The notes under the pieces: model-generated
Database searches by the model: none
What the model was told of the DNA's origin: nothing
Seen by the model: the letters and a program-made list of their open reading frames with translations, nothing else
Shown here: in pieces, positions 1 to 7,646 of the stretch
How the letters are laid out: each line of letters opens with the position of its first letter
Numbering within the stretch: position 1 is the stretch's first letter
Assembly (NCBI RefSeq): GCF_012952295.1
Contig: NZ_JABBCH010000009.1
Span: forward strand, 62,001-126,000
DNA length: 64,000 nt
Direction: 5' to 3'
From: Crystallibacter degradans
GTDB lineage: Bacteria; Actinomycetota; Actinomycetes; Actinomycetales; Micrococcaceae
Translations under genes and position numbers: made by a program

Positions 1-111
1 CAGGCCCTGGCACTGCTGGCCGTGGACAGCTCGGTGCCGCAGGGCGTCCTGGAGCAACTGCGCCAGACCATCGGTGCCACGCTGGCCCGGGAAGTCGACC
101 TGCAGGACTAA
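1..111 (+). CDS. serA: D-3-phosphoglycerate dehydrogenase, C-terminal end (partial)
   Basis: Only the last 36 codons and the TAA stop lie in the window. The end of the protein (ALLAVDSSVP then VLEQLRQ, closing with AREVDLQD) resembles the final strand-helix-strand of the ACT domain that ends actinobacterial SerA, which oxidises 3-phosphoglycerate in serine synthesis. The Val-Asp-Ser-x-Val-Pro turn is typical of that domain. In related genomes serA lies close to leuB-ilvE, and leuB is found 13 kb further on, which supports the call. The catalytic domains are outside the window, so the assignment rests on a short tail and on context. Confidence 0.7.
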   Translation, partial: QALALLAVDSSVPQGVLEQLRQTIGATLAREVDLQD

Positions 112-125
112 GCCAGTTGTAGTGC

Positions 126-168
126 AGGCCCGTTCAGCAGTTGGCTTTCGCTTCGGCTCAACGGGCCT
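126..168 (+). terminator. Hairpin terminator after serA
   Basis: A 9-bp perfect inverted repeat (AGGCCCGTT at 126-134, AACGGGCCT at 160-168) starts 15 bases after the serA stop. It is followed by a T/C-rich stretch that includes a run of five T at about 186-190. The hairpin covers the most upstream possible start of the next frame (TTG at 141), which argues for the later start at 225. Confidence 0.6.
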
Positions 169-224
169 TTGCGCTTGTCTCCTCTCTTTTTCGTACCGTC
201 AAGTCCTTATGTGGGGGAATCCAG

Positions 225-3032
225 TTGAACGCAGCAGCACGATTCTTGCGTAGCCGCTCGCTCGTAGTCACGGTAGTGGTCCTGGTCGCGGCCATGCTGC
301 TATCGGTGTTCATCCAGGACCGCGCCCAGTCCTCCTTGGGACAAGTAGTGGATACCAACTCCCGGGGACTCTACGACATCCTGGTGCTGCCCGAAGGCAA
401 GGGCCCGGACACGGACACGCTGAAACAGCCGGACTACGTTTCCGGTACCGGCGGCATCACCCAGGAACAGCTCGGGCAGATCCGCGGCCTCGCCGATGTC
501 GGCGTCGCCGCCCCGATCAGCCTGGTCTCCAAAGTGGTCCAGGACGTCGAGTTTCCCCAGCTGAAGGCCACGGACTACGTGGGCTACAACGAAAACATCG
601 AAGGCTACCTCGAACAGCAGAACATCACCGACGCCGTGCCGGCCGAGGAATGGCCTGAGCCGGATTCCGTGCTCAGCGAGGAACCGAAGAACTACCGGAT
701 CACGGCCAAGGCCGTCACCTCCAACGGCGTCAGCGATACGGTCCTGTTCGAAACCGCGGCGGAGGGCTCGCTCGGCCAGGCCCAGCTGGAGGAACTGAAG
801 GTTCCCGGCGGCACCAGCCTGCGTACCGTGGCCCCGGAGGGGGAGACGGGCATCAAGTTCCCGGATCCCGCCGGCGGCAGTGCCCACGGCGATTTCGACC
901 TCACCATTGCCCTGCCGATGCTGCCCCAGATCACCGAGACCGTTGTTGCCGTTGATCCCGCCGCGGAGCAGGCACTGCTGGGCGAGGCCGGCGGCTTCCT
1001 CGCGCCCCTGGCCAAGGCTCCTGCGCCGTCCGGCCGCAGCGCCATGGAACTGGGCGACAAGTTTTCGCAGCAGATGACGCCAGGTCTTTTTGCCGAAGGC
1101 ACCGAATCAGCCGAGATCGACGGGCATCCTTTCAGGTTCTGGAGCCCGTTCCTGACCCAGTACCGCTCGGCGGTGGAAGCGGGAACACTCACCGAGGATT
1201 CGAAGGTGATCCCGCTGGTGGTCCGCTCCGGCACCGATCTGGATCTGACGTACTCCGTTGACATCGAAGAGATTGACGACGCCGGCAATACCGTTGCGCA
1301 GGTCGGTACCGTCAGCAAGGAGTTGGGGGAGGAGTACCTCCCGTTTGCGTCCTCCAAGCCCTTCCAGCTGCGCTGGCCCGGAGGCGAGGACTACAACTAC
1401 CTGCTGGGCTCCGGCGGAGTCCAGGTTGTCGCGGGTCTGCACCAGCCGGCCGAATGGACCACCGACTTCCTCTCCACCCCCGAGTACGTGGCCGGCGAAG
1501 CCAACCCCGATGGCGGCGTGGACCAGACGGTCACCCCACAGGGCTGGGTCACCGTGAACGAGCTGCCGGAAAAGACGCTGCAGTGGCAGCTGGAACCGGA
1601 CCAGAGCCAGCGGGAGCCGGTCAAGGAGCAGTCCTACCGGACCAGCCTCGATGACCCGGCCGACGCCGCCGCACCCCTTCCGTTTGTCTATGGCACCTTC
1701 AGCGCCGATGCCGTGCGCGATGCTGCCGGCGACGTGAACTACCTGCCGCTGGGCGGCTACGACCCGGCACCGGTGACCCTGACGGAGGATGCCGAAGGCA
1801 ACGACGTCGAGGACACCGAGCTCAAGCCGGGCCTCAGCGGTGCCGGCCTGGCAGTGCAGTCCGCCGGCGCCATCACGGACTTCAACGGGCTGGCCGCCGT
1901 GCGCGGGACCTCGGACACGGATCCGGTGATCGACGCCGTCCGCGTCCGGGTGGATGCCGCCGGCAGCTGGGCCGACGCCGCACCGAACATCGATGCCGTC
2001 GCCGGCGCCATCGGCGACCTGGGCCTGGATGTCCAGGTTGTTGCCGGCTCCGCCCGCGAGGACGTTTCCATCTACGTGCCCGAGTACCACCAGGAAGCCG
2101 ATGGAACGGTCACCGACCTGGGCACGGTCAGCCAGTCCTGGGTCCGCCAGGGCGCTGCCTCTGCGGTCCAGAGCTCACTGGGCCAGGCCAGCTCGGCACT
2201 GCTCTTCCTGACCCTGGGCGGGGCCGCGCTGCTGACCGCAGCGAGCACGGTGGCGTTCACCCGCTCGCGCCGTACCGAAGCGGTAACGCTGCGCGCGATG
2301 GGCTGGACGCGGCCCAGGATCCGGTCCTGGTTCCTGGCCGAACTGCTCGTCGGCGCCGCGGCGCTGCTGGCGGTGGCGGTAGTGGTCAACGTCTTCAGCC
2401 GCACGCTGACCACGCTGGTGGTTTCCGGCGTCGTACTCATGGTCTATGTCGCCGCGTCCTTCATCTCCTCAGCCTTGCTGAAGCCGGTCCCGCCGGCCGG
2501 GGATGCGCCGTCGTCGTCGGGCACAGCGCCGATGGTCGATACGCCGCTGAAATTCGCCGTGCGGCAGGTGAACACCAACCGGTTCAACGCCGGAGCTGTT
2601 GTTGTGGGCGTGGGTGTGCTCGGTGCGGCGGCGGGCGCGCTGGCGGCGGTCATCCTTGACCTCCCGCGGGCGGCCGGCAGCACGGCGCTCGGCTCGCTGG
2701 CGCTCAGCCAGACCGGCGGCGTGAACATCGCGCTGGCGGTGCTCGGCGTGGTGACGGCACTGGTACTGACGCTGATGACCGGCCGTTTCGACCTGGCCCG
2801 CAAACGCGAGCAATGGGACATTCTCGAGGCGATGGGCTGGACTCCCACGCTGCTGCTCTCGCTGCGGCGCAGTGAAGCGGGGCTGCTGGCGGTGATGGCC
2901 CTGCCGCTGGCCGTCCTCGGTGCCGTCGGCGTTTCCCTCGCCGTGGCGCCGCATGCCGCGCTGCGTGCAGTGGCCGCCGGCGTGCTGGCAGTGATTCTCT
3001 GGTTCATCCTGATGACAAGGACACGGAAATGA
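225..3032 (+). CDS. FtsX-type ABC transporter permease, large
   Basis: This is a roughly 935-residue membrane protein of the FtsX/MacB permease superfamily, the membrane half of an exporter or lipoprotein/peptide extruder. One membrane segment lies near the N-terminus (about residues 12-32), followed by a large extracytoplasmic domain of about 600 residues. A cluster of hydrophobic segments follows at about 655-750, including the cytoplasmic loop with RRTEAVTLRAMGWTRPRI. A second cluster at about 805-930 carries the equivalent motif REQWDILEAMGWTP. I chose the TTG at 225 because GGGGGAA lies about 7 bases upstream and the earlier in-frame TTG lies inside the serA terminator. It overlaps the next ATPase gene by 4 bases. 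The substrate is unknown. Confidence 0.85.
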   Translation: MNAAARFLRSRSLVVTVVVLVAAMLLSVFIQDRAQSSLGQVVDTNSRGLYDILVLPEGKGPDTDTLKQPDYVSGTGGITQEQLGQIRGLADVGVAAPISLVSKVVQDVEFPQLKATDYVGYNENIEGYLEQQNITDAVPAEEWPEPDSVLSEEPKNYRITAKAVTSNGVSDTVLFETAAEGSLGQAQLEELKVPGGTSLRTVAPEGETGIKFPDPAGGSAHGDFDLTIALPMLPQITETVVAVDPAAEQALLGEAGGFLAPLAKAPAPSGRSAMELGDKFSQQMTPGLFAEGTESAEIDGHPFRFWSPFLTQYRSAVEAGTLTEDSKVIPLVVRSGTDLDLTYSVDIEEIDDAGNTVAQVGTVSKELGEEYLPFASSKPFQLRWPGGEDYNYLLGSGGVQVVAGLHQPAEWTTDFLSTPEYVAGEANPDGGVDQTVTPQGWVTVNELPEKTLQWQLEPDQSQREPVKEQSYRTSLDDPADAAAPLPFVYGTFSADAVRDAAGDVNYLPLGGYDPAPVTLTEDAEGNDVEDTELKPGLSGAGLAVQSAGAITDFNGLAAVRGTSDTDPVIDAVRVRVDAAGSWADAAPNIDAVAGAIGDLGLDVQVVAGSAREDVSIYVPEYHQEADGTVTDLGTVSQSWVRQGAASAVQSSLGQASSALLFLTLGGAALLTAASTVAFTRSRRTEAVTLRAMGWTRPRIRSWFLAELLVGAAALLAVAVVVNVFSRTLTTLVVSGVVLMVYVAASFISSALLKPVPPAGDAPSSSGTAPMVDTPLKFAVRQVNTNRFNAGAVVVGVGVLGAAAGALAAVILDLPRAAGSTALGSLALSQTGGVNIALAVLGVVTALVLTLMTGRFDLARKREQWDILEAMGWTPTLLLSLRRSEAGLLAVMALPLAVLGAVGVSLAVAPHAALRAVAAGVLAVILWFILMTRTRK

Positions 3033-3733
3033 TTGAACAACCGCAGACGCGCGCCGAGAAAATCGGGCGTACCGCGGACCATGCCATGCCGCTGGAGCTG
3101 CGTGGCATCACCATCCGCTACGACGGCGGCGGCGGCGAGCCGCTGGTGGTCGCGGAGGACTTCGACCTTGGCCTCGAGGCGGGGAACATGCACTGCCTGG
3201 CCGGACGAAGCGGCTCGGGCAAGACCAGCATCCTGACCGTGGCGGCCGGCCTGACGCTGCCGACGTCGGGAGAGGTGTTCTGGCAGGGCGACTCGCTCGA
3301 TGAGATGGACGACGACGAAATCTCCGACCGTCGCCGTGCCCTCATCGGGTACGTGGACCAGGGCGGGGCGCTGATCGACGGGATGAGCGCGCTTGAAAAC
3401 GTGCTGCTGCCCGCGGTGCCGGACAAGCAGGTCGAAGCGAAAACCGAGATGGCCAAGGACCTGCTGGACCTGGTGGGGCTGGGGCGCCGGATGCGGCATT
3501 ACCCGGCGCAGTTGTCCGGCGGCGAACGGCAGCGGGTGGCGATTGCGCGCGCGCTGATCCTGGGCACGCGTGTGCTCGTGGTGGATGAGCCGACGGCCAG
3601 CCTGGACCGCGAGCATGCCAACCAGATCATCGGCATCCTCAAGGACACCACCAAGGACGGGATCGCGGTCCTGGTCGCGTCCCACGACCAGGAACTGATC
3701 AAGGTGGCGGACAGCCGCACCCACATGTACTGA
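3029..3733 (+). CDS. ABC transporter ATP-binding protein
   Basis: This 234-residue nucleotide-binding domain energises the permease encoded just upstream. It has Walker A GRSGSGKTS at 59-67, a Q-loop glutamine near 111, the signature LSGGERQ at 162-168 and Walker B VLVVDEP at 182-188, followed by the H-loop in VASHDQE. It belongs to the LolD/MacB-like MJ0796 group that pairs with FtsX permeases. The ATG overlaps the permease stop (ATGA), so the two are translationally coupled. The protein ends shortly after the H-loop, which is normal for the family. Confidence 0.92.
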   Translation: MIEQPQTRAEKIGRTADHAMPLELRGITIRYDGGGGEPLVVAEDFDLGLEAGNMHCLAGRSGSGKTSILTVAAGLTLPTSGEVFWQGDSLDEMDDDEISDRRRALIGYVDQGGALIDGMSALENVLLPAVPDKQVEAKTEMAKDLLDLVGLGRRMRHYPAQLSGGERQRVAIARALILGTRVLVVDEPTASLDREHANQIIGILKDTTKDGIAVLVASHDQELIKVADSRTHMY

Positions 3734-3819
3734 GGCGGGCAACCACCGCCGAAGACGCCGTAACCGGATGAGCCGGGTGCCGCCGTCGTTGTCACGAACA
3801 CGGCGGCGGCCGGCCGCTT

Positions 3820-3849
3820 TCGACAAGCGCCGAGCACACGCGGTAATTT
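3820..3849 (+). promoter_or_regulatory. Promoter of metG, predicted leaderless
   Basis: A -35 element TCGACA (3820-3825, 5 of 6 to TTGACA), an 18-base spacer and a -10 element TAATTT (3844-3849) end 6 bases before the metG GTG. A start site about 6-7 bases after the -10 would fall on the start codon itself, and no ribosome-binding site is visible. Confidence 0.65.
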
Positions 3850-3855
3850 CTATAG

Positions 3856-5415
3856 GTGACCTCTTCTGCTGACAAGCCTCCGTACTACATCACCACGGCA
3901 ATTTCTTACCCCAACGGTGTGCCCCACATCGGGCATGCCTACGAATTCATTGCCACTGATGCCATGGCGCGGTTCAAGCGGCTGGACGGCTACGACGTCT
4001 ACTTCCTGACCGGAACGGACGAGCACGGGCAGAAGATGCTCCACACCGCGGAGAAGGAAGGCATCACCCCGCTGGCCCTGGCCAAGCGCAACTCGGACGT
4101 CTTCCAGATAACCCAGGACGGCCTGGGCATCAGCTACGACCGCTTCATCCGCACCACGGACGAAGACCACTACACCGCCGCGCAGGCCATCTGGAAGCGG
4201 ATGGAAGAGGCCGGGGACATCTACCTCGATAAGTACGAGGGCTGGTACTCCGTCCGCGACGAGGCCTACTACGGCGAAGACGAGACCGGGGTCCGCGAGG
4301 ACGGCAAGCGCTACTCGACCCAGACCGATACCGAAGTCACCTGGACCGAAGAAGAGTCCTACTTCTTCCGGCTGACGGCCTACCAGGACAAGCTGCTCAA
4401 GCTTTACGAAGACCAGCCGGAATTCGCCGCGCCCCGCACCCGCTTCAATGAGGTGATCAGCTTCGTCAAGCACGGCCTGACGGACCTGTCCATCTCCCGC
4501 ACCACCTTCGACTGGGGTGTTCCGGTGCCGGGCAACCCCAAGCACGTGATGTACGTGTGGGTGGACGCGCTGACCAACTACCTCACCGGCGTCGGCTTCC
4601 CGGACACCGAGGCGGAAGCGTTCCGCAAGTGGTGGCCGGCCGACGTGCACGTGATCGGCAAGGACATCTCCCGCTTCCACGCCATCTACTGGCCGGCGTT
4701 CCTGATGTCCGCCGGGCTGGAACTGCCCAAGCGCGTGATGATCCACGGCCACCTGTACAACCAGGGCGTGAAGATGTCCAAGTCACTCGGCAACGTGATT
4801 GCGCCGTCGGACTGGGTGGAGCAGTACGGCCTGGACCAGATGCGCTTCTTCCTGCTGCGCGAAGTGCCGTTCGGCGCGGACGGCTCCTACAGCCACGAAG
4901 CCATCGTCGGCCGGATGAACGCGGATCTGGCGAACAACCTGGGCAACCTGGCCCAGCGCTCCCTGTCCATGGTGGCCAAGAACTGCGAGGGCAGGGTCCC
5001 GCAGCCCGGCACACTCGCCGCCGAAGACCACGAACTCCTGGCGCAGGCCGAGCGGCTGCTGGAGAAGTCCCGCGCGGCCTACGAGCTACAGGATTTCCAC
5101 GCATCCCTCGAAGCAATCTGGACCGTGCTGGGCGATACCAACGCCTACTTCGCCGAGCAGGCCCCCTGGGTGCTGCGCAAGACCGACGTGGAGCGGATGA
5201 ACACCGTGCTCTACGTGACCCTGGAGGTGCTGCGGATCGTCTCCATCCTGGTCCAGCCGGTGATGCCTGGATCGGCAGCCAAGCTGCTTGACGTGCTGGG
5301 ACAGAACGACGACGGCGCCCGCGCCTTTGCCGCCATCGCCAAGGCTTTGGTGCCGGGTACGGAATTACCGGCGCCTACACCGATCTTCCCGAAATACGAA
5401 GAGCCGGCCGAATAG
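3856..5415 (+). CDS. metG: Methionyl-tRNA synthetase
   Basis: Cytoplasmic class I synthetase that charges initiator and elongator tRNA-Met. At 519 residues it carries the HIGH-type motif PHIGHAY near residue 22 and KMSKSLGN near 300. The connective insert reads [10 protein letters not shown], with no zinc-binding cysteines, which is the short zinc-free form known in mycobacteria and relatives. The C-terminal tRNA-binding EMAP domain found in longer versions is absent. It starts with GTG and has no ribosome-binding site, consistent with the leaderless promoter just upstream. It converges with the next gene, with only 7 bases between the stops. Confidence 0.96.
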   Translation: MTSSADKPPYYITTAISYPNGVPHIGHAYEFIATDAMARFKRLDGYDVYFLTGTDEHGQKMLHTAEKEGITPLALAKRNSDVFQITQDGLGISYDRFIRTTDEDHYTAAQAIWKRMEEAGDIYLDKYEGWYSVRDEAYYGEDETGVREDGKRYSTQTDTEVTWTEEESYFFRLTAYQDKLLKLYEDQPEFAAPRTRFNEVISFVKHGLTDLSISRTTFDWGVPVPGNPKHVMYVWVDALTNYLTGVGFPDTEAEAFRKWWPADVHVIGKDISRFHAIYWPAFLMSAGLELPKRVMIHGHLYNQGVKMSKSLGNVIAPSDWVEQYGLDQMRFFLLREVPFGADGSYSHEAIVGRMNADLANNLGNLAQRSLSMVAKNCEGRVPQPGTLAAEDHELLAQAERLLEKSRAAYELQDFHASLEAIWTVLGDTNAYFAEQAPWVLRKTDVERMNTVLYVTLEVLRIVSILVQPVMPGSAAKLLDVLGQNDDGARAFAAIAKALVPGTELPAPTPIFPKYEEPAE

Positions 5416-5422
5416 CGGCGGC

Positions 5423-5950
5423 TTAGGAGGCTTCCCGCCTGGCCAGGAAGCGGTCCTTGGCCGTCCGCTCCATGATGCGGGCCATCGTGTCCAGCTGGCG
5501 GTGGGTCTGGTCCAGCAACTGCCGGAAACGCTGGGCATCGAGCCGTGGCTCCGCTTCGGCGAGCACGATCAGGGTCCGCCAGAGGCATTCCTTGCCGCGG
5601 AGCGCGGACTGGAGCGTTTCCAGTTCCAGCTGCGCTCCGGCGCCGCCGCCCATGCGCAGCGGATTGAGCGGATTGATCTTGGCCACCACGGCGCCGCCGG
5701 CCGCAGCGACTTTCTTGAAGGTGCTCCGCCGATAGCCGAACTGTCCCATCAGCTCCTTGACCTCGCGGCGTTCGGCAATGACCTCATTGCGCAGCCGCTG
5801 GAGGTCCGCCTCGAACTCGGTACCGGCCCAGGATTCCCGGGCTGAGCCGAAGAGCTTGATTCCGGTCTTGGCGCCCAGCAGATGATCGTCCAAGTAGGCG
5901 GCAAATTCGTCATCGTCCATTCGGCCCGGCTGTTTGTGGTCCTGGTCCAT
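5423..5950 (-). CDS. Hypothetical protein, charged and helical
   Basis: The product is 175 residues. I do not recognise a family. It opens with an acidic stretch (MDDDEFAAYLDDHLLG), followed by alternating charged helices (LQRLRNEVIAERREVKELMGQ and a region around ETLQSALRGKECLWRTLI) separated by a short small-residue segment near 95-105. The C-terminus is basic and glutamine-rich. The composition suggests a soluble helical protein, possibly a coiled coil. The start at 5950 has a good ribosome-binding site (GGGAGGA, 7 bases upstream). It faces metG tail to tail and lies downstream of the amino-acid permease on the same strand, so it may share that transcript. Confidence 0.7.
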   Translation of the reverse strand: MDQDHKQPGRMDDDEFAAYLDDHLLGAKTGIKLFGSARESWAGTEFEADLQRLRNEVIAERREVKELMGQFGYRRSTFKKVAAAGGAVVAKINPLNPLRMGGGAGAQLELETLQSALRGKECLWRTLIVLAEAEPRLDAQRFRQLLDQTHRQLDTMARIMERTAKDRFLARREAS

Positions 5951-6039
5951 CGTGTGTTCCTCCCGATCGTCGGTCATCAGCATGCTTGCTATTTTTGCAG
6001 ATCCTGATCGGATTGTGGTGGATCCGGTGGCGAAAGGCC

Positions 6040-7446
6040 TCAGCCGGCCAGGTCCTCGGGATGCCTGATGCGGGTCTTCTTCGCCCGCACACCCCGGTTC
6101 CACAGCCATGTCAGCAGCCACAGCACGATGCCCACGCCGATCATCACGCCGGCGATCTGGTATTCGACGGGATCCTGCGCCCACGGCCCGACCAGGAATC
6201 CGCAGGTAAGAACGCCCAGGTACGGGAGGAACTTCGGTGCGCGGAAGTGTTTCCGGGCGATCGGCCGGCGGCGCAGGACAAGGACGGCGACGTTCACCAC
6301 GGTGAACACGCACAGCAGCAGCAGGGCCGTGGTGCCGCCCAGCGCGCTGACCGTGTCGGTGCCCATGAAGTTGGTGACCGTGATGATCAGCCCGACGGCG
6401 ATCAGCGTGGTGAAGATGATGGAGGCCCACGGCGAGCGGCGGTTCGGCAACACTTTGCCGAGCGAGCGGGGCAGCACGTCCTGTTTGGCCATGCCATAAA
6501 GCAGGCGGCTGGCCATCAGCATATTGATCAGCGCGGTATTGGCCACTGCGAACATGGACAGGAACGGATAGATGACATCCACCGGCAGTCCCGGCGCCCC
6601 GGTCTGCACCACTTCGAGCAGCGGCGTGGTGCTTTCGGACAGGACGCCGATAGGGACAATCGCCACCGCGGCGATGGATACCAGGATGTAGATCAGCACG
6701 GTGATGCCCAGGCCCGTCAGCATGACCTTGGGGAAAATCTTGACCGGATCCTTGGTTTCCTCCGCCATGTTGACCGAGTCCTCGAAACCCACCATCGAGA
6801 AGAAGGCAAGCGAGGTTGCCGCCGTGATGGAGAGGAAGGCGCCCTTGTCCGCGGGCGTTTCGAAGATCAGCACCCGGCTGAAGTCCACGTTGCCCTGGGA
6901 CATGGCCCAGAACCCGATGAAGATCACGATCATCAGGCCGGTGAACTCAACCAGGGTCAGGACCACATTGAACTTGATGCTCTCGGCGACGCCGCGGAGG
7001 TTGATCAGCGCCAGCACGACCATGAAGATCACCGCGACCCAGGTGACGCCGCCCTGGTCCCAGTCAAGGTTGAACCCCACGATAAAGTTCTCGGCCAGGA
7101 ACTTGGACGCGGTGGAAGCGGAAGTGATGCCGGAACTGAGCACCGCAAAGGTGACCAGGAAGGTCAGGAAATGGATGCCGAAGGCCTTGTGCGTGTAGAG
7201 CGCGGCGCCGGCGGCCTGCGGGTATTTGGTGACGAGTTCCAGATAGGAAAAAGCGGTGATGGTGGCCACGATGAAGGCCAGCAGGATAGGTGCCCAGGCG
7301 GCGCCTCCCACCTCGCCCGCAATGCGCCCGGTGAGCGCATACACGCCGGTGCCGAGGATGTCCCCGACTATGAACAGCAGCAGGAGCTTGGGACCTATGG
7401 CCCGTTTGAGTTCCGGTTGCTCTTGGGTTTCGGTGGTGCTGCTCAT
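6040..7446 (-). CDS. APC-family amino acid permease
   Basis: A 468-residue inner-membrane transporter of the amino acid-polyamine-organocation family, expected to import an amino acid or cationic solute by proton symport. The N-terminal helix carries the family signature GDILGTGVYALTGRIAGEVG, and about 12 hydrophobic segments can be counted. The C-terminus is short and basic (NRGVRAKKTRI). I chose the ATG at 7446 over an in-frame TTG 18 bases upstream because GGGAG sits 7 bases before it. The substrate cannot be set from sequence. Confidence 0.88.
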   Translation of the reverse strand: MSSTTETQEQPELKRAIGPKLLLLFIVGDILGTGVYALTGRIAGEVGGAAWAPILLAFIVATITAFSYLELVTKYPQAAGAALYTHKAFGIHFLTFLVTFAVLSSGITSASTASKFLAENFIVGFNLDWDQGGVTWVAVIFMVVLALINLRGVAESIKFNVVLTLVEFTGLMIVIFIGFWAMSQGNVDFSRVLIFETPADKGAFLSITAATSLAFFSMVGFEDSVNMAEETKDPVKIFPKVMLTGLGITVLIYILVSIAAVAIVPIGVLSESTTPLLEVVQTGAPGLPVDVIYPFLSMFAVANTALINMLMASRLLYGMAKQDVLPRSLGKVLPNRRSPWASIIFTTLIAVGLIITVTNFMGTDTVSALGGTTALLLLCVFTVVNVAVLVLRRRPIARKHFRAPKFLPYLGVLTCGFLVGPWAQDPVEYQIAGVMIGVGIVLWLLTWLWNRGVRAKKTRIRHPEDLAG

Positions 7447-7470
7447 CGTTGAACTCCCGTCCAAGCGTGG

Positions 7471-7498
7471 TGCCTACGGTCAGAGACTTCACAGTCAA
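7471..7498 (-). promoter_or_regulatory. Possible promoter of the amino acid permease
   Basis: Reading the minus strand, TTGACT (7493-7498) and TAGGCA (7471-7476) are separated by 16 bases, about 25 bases before the permease ATG. The -35 is good but the -10 lacks the final T, so this is a weak call. Confidence 0.35.
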
Positions 7499-7585
7499 CG
7501 TAGCACGCAGCCCCGGCCATGTCTCGGGGTCAGCGGTGACGGGTTTGCCGGAGCCTGAATTCCTTCCGGCTGACGGCAGGAAAGG

Positions 7586-7630
7586 GACTGCCGGCGGCGT
7601 ATTCCTTGCGGAAACGCCGCCGACAGTCCT
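7586..7630 (-). terminator. Long imperfect hairpin after the ABC permease gene
   Basis: An inverted repeat of about 19 pairs lies just past the minus-strand permease stop. The outer arm is GGACTG with CAGTCC; the inner arm CGGCGGCGT-a-TTCC pairs with GGAA-a-CGCCGCCG around a TTGC loop, with one bulge. The minus-strand tail is CCTTTCC rather than a clean T run. It could end the kinase-regulator-transporter transcript. Confidence 0.5.
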
Positions 7631-7646
7631 GGTGGTTCCGGAGAAG

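Noticed and set aside
5986-7452. A 488-codon plus-strand frame opposite the amino-acid permease
   Set aside because: It mirrors the hydrophobic permease codons as a His/Asp/Gly-rich sequence; the permease has clear APC signatures and a ribosome-binding site.
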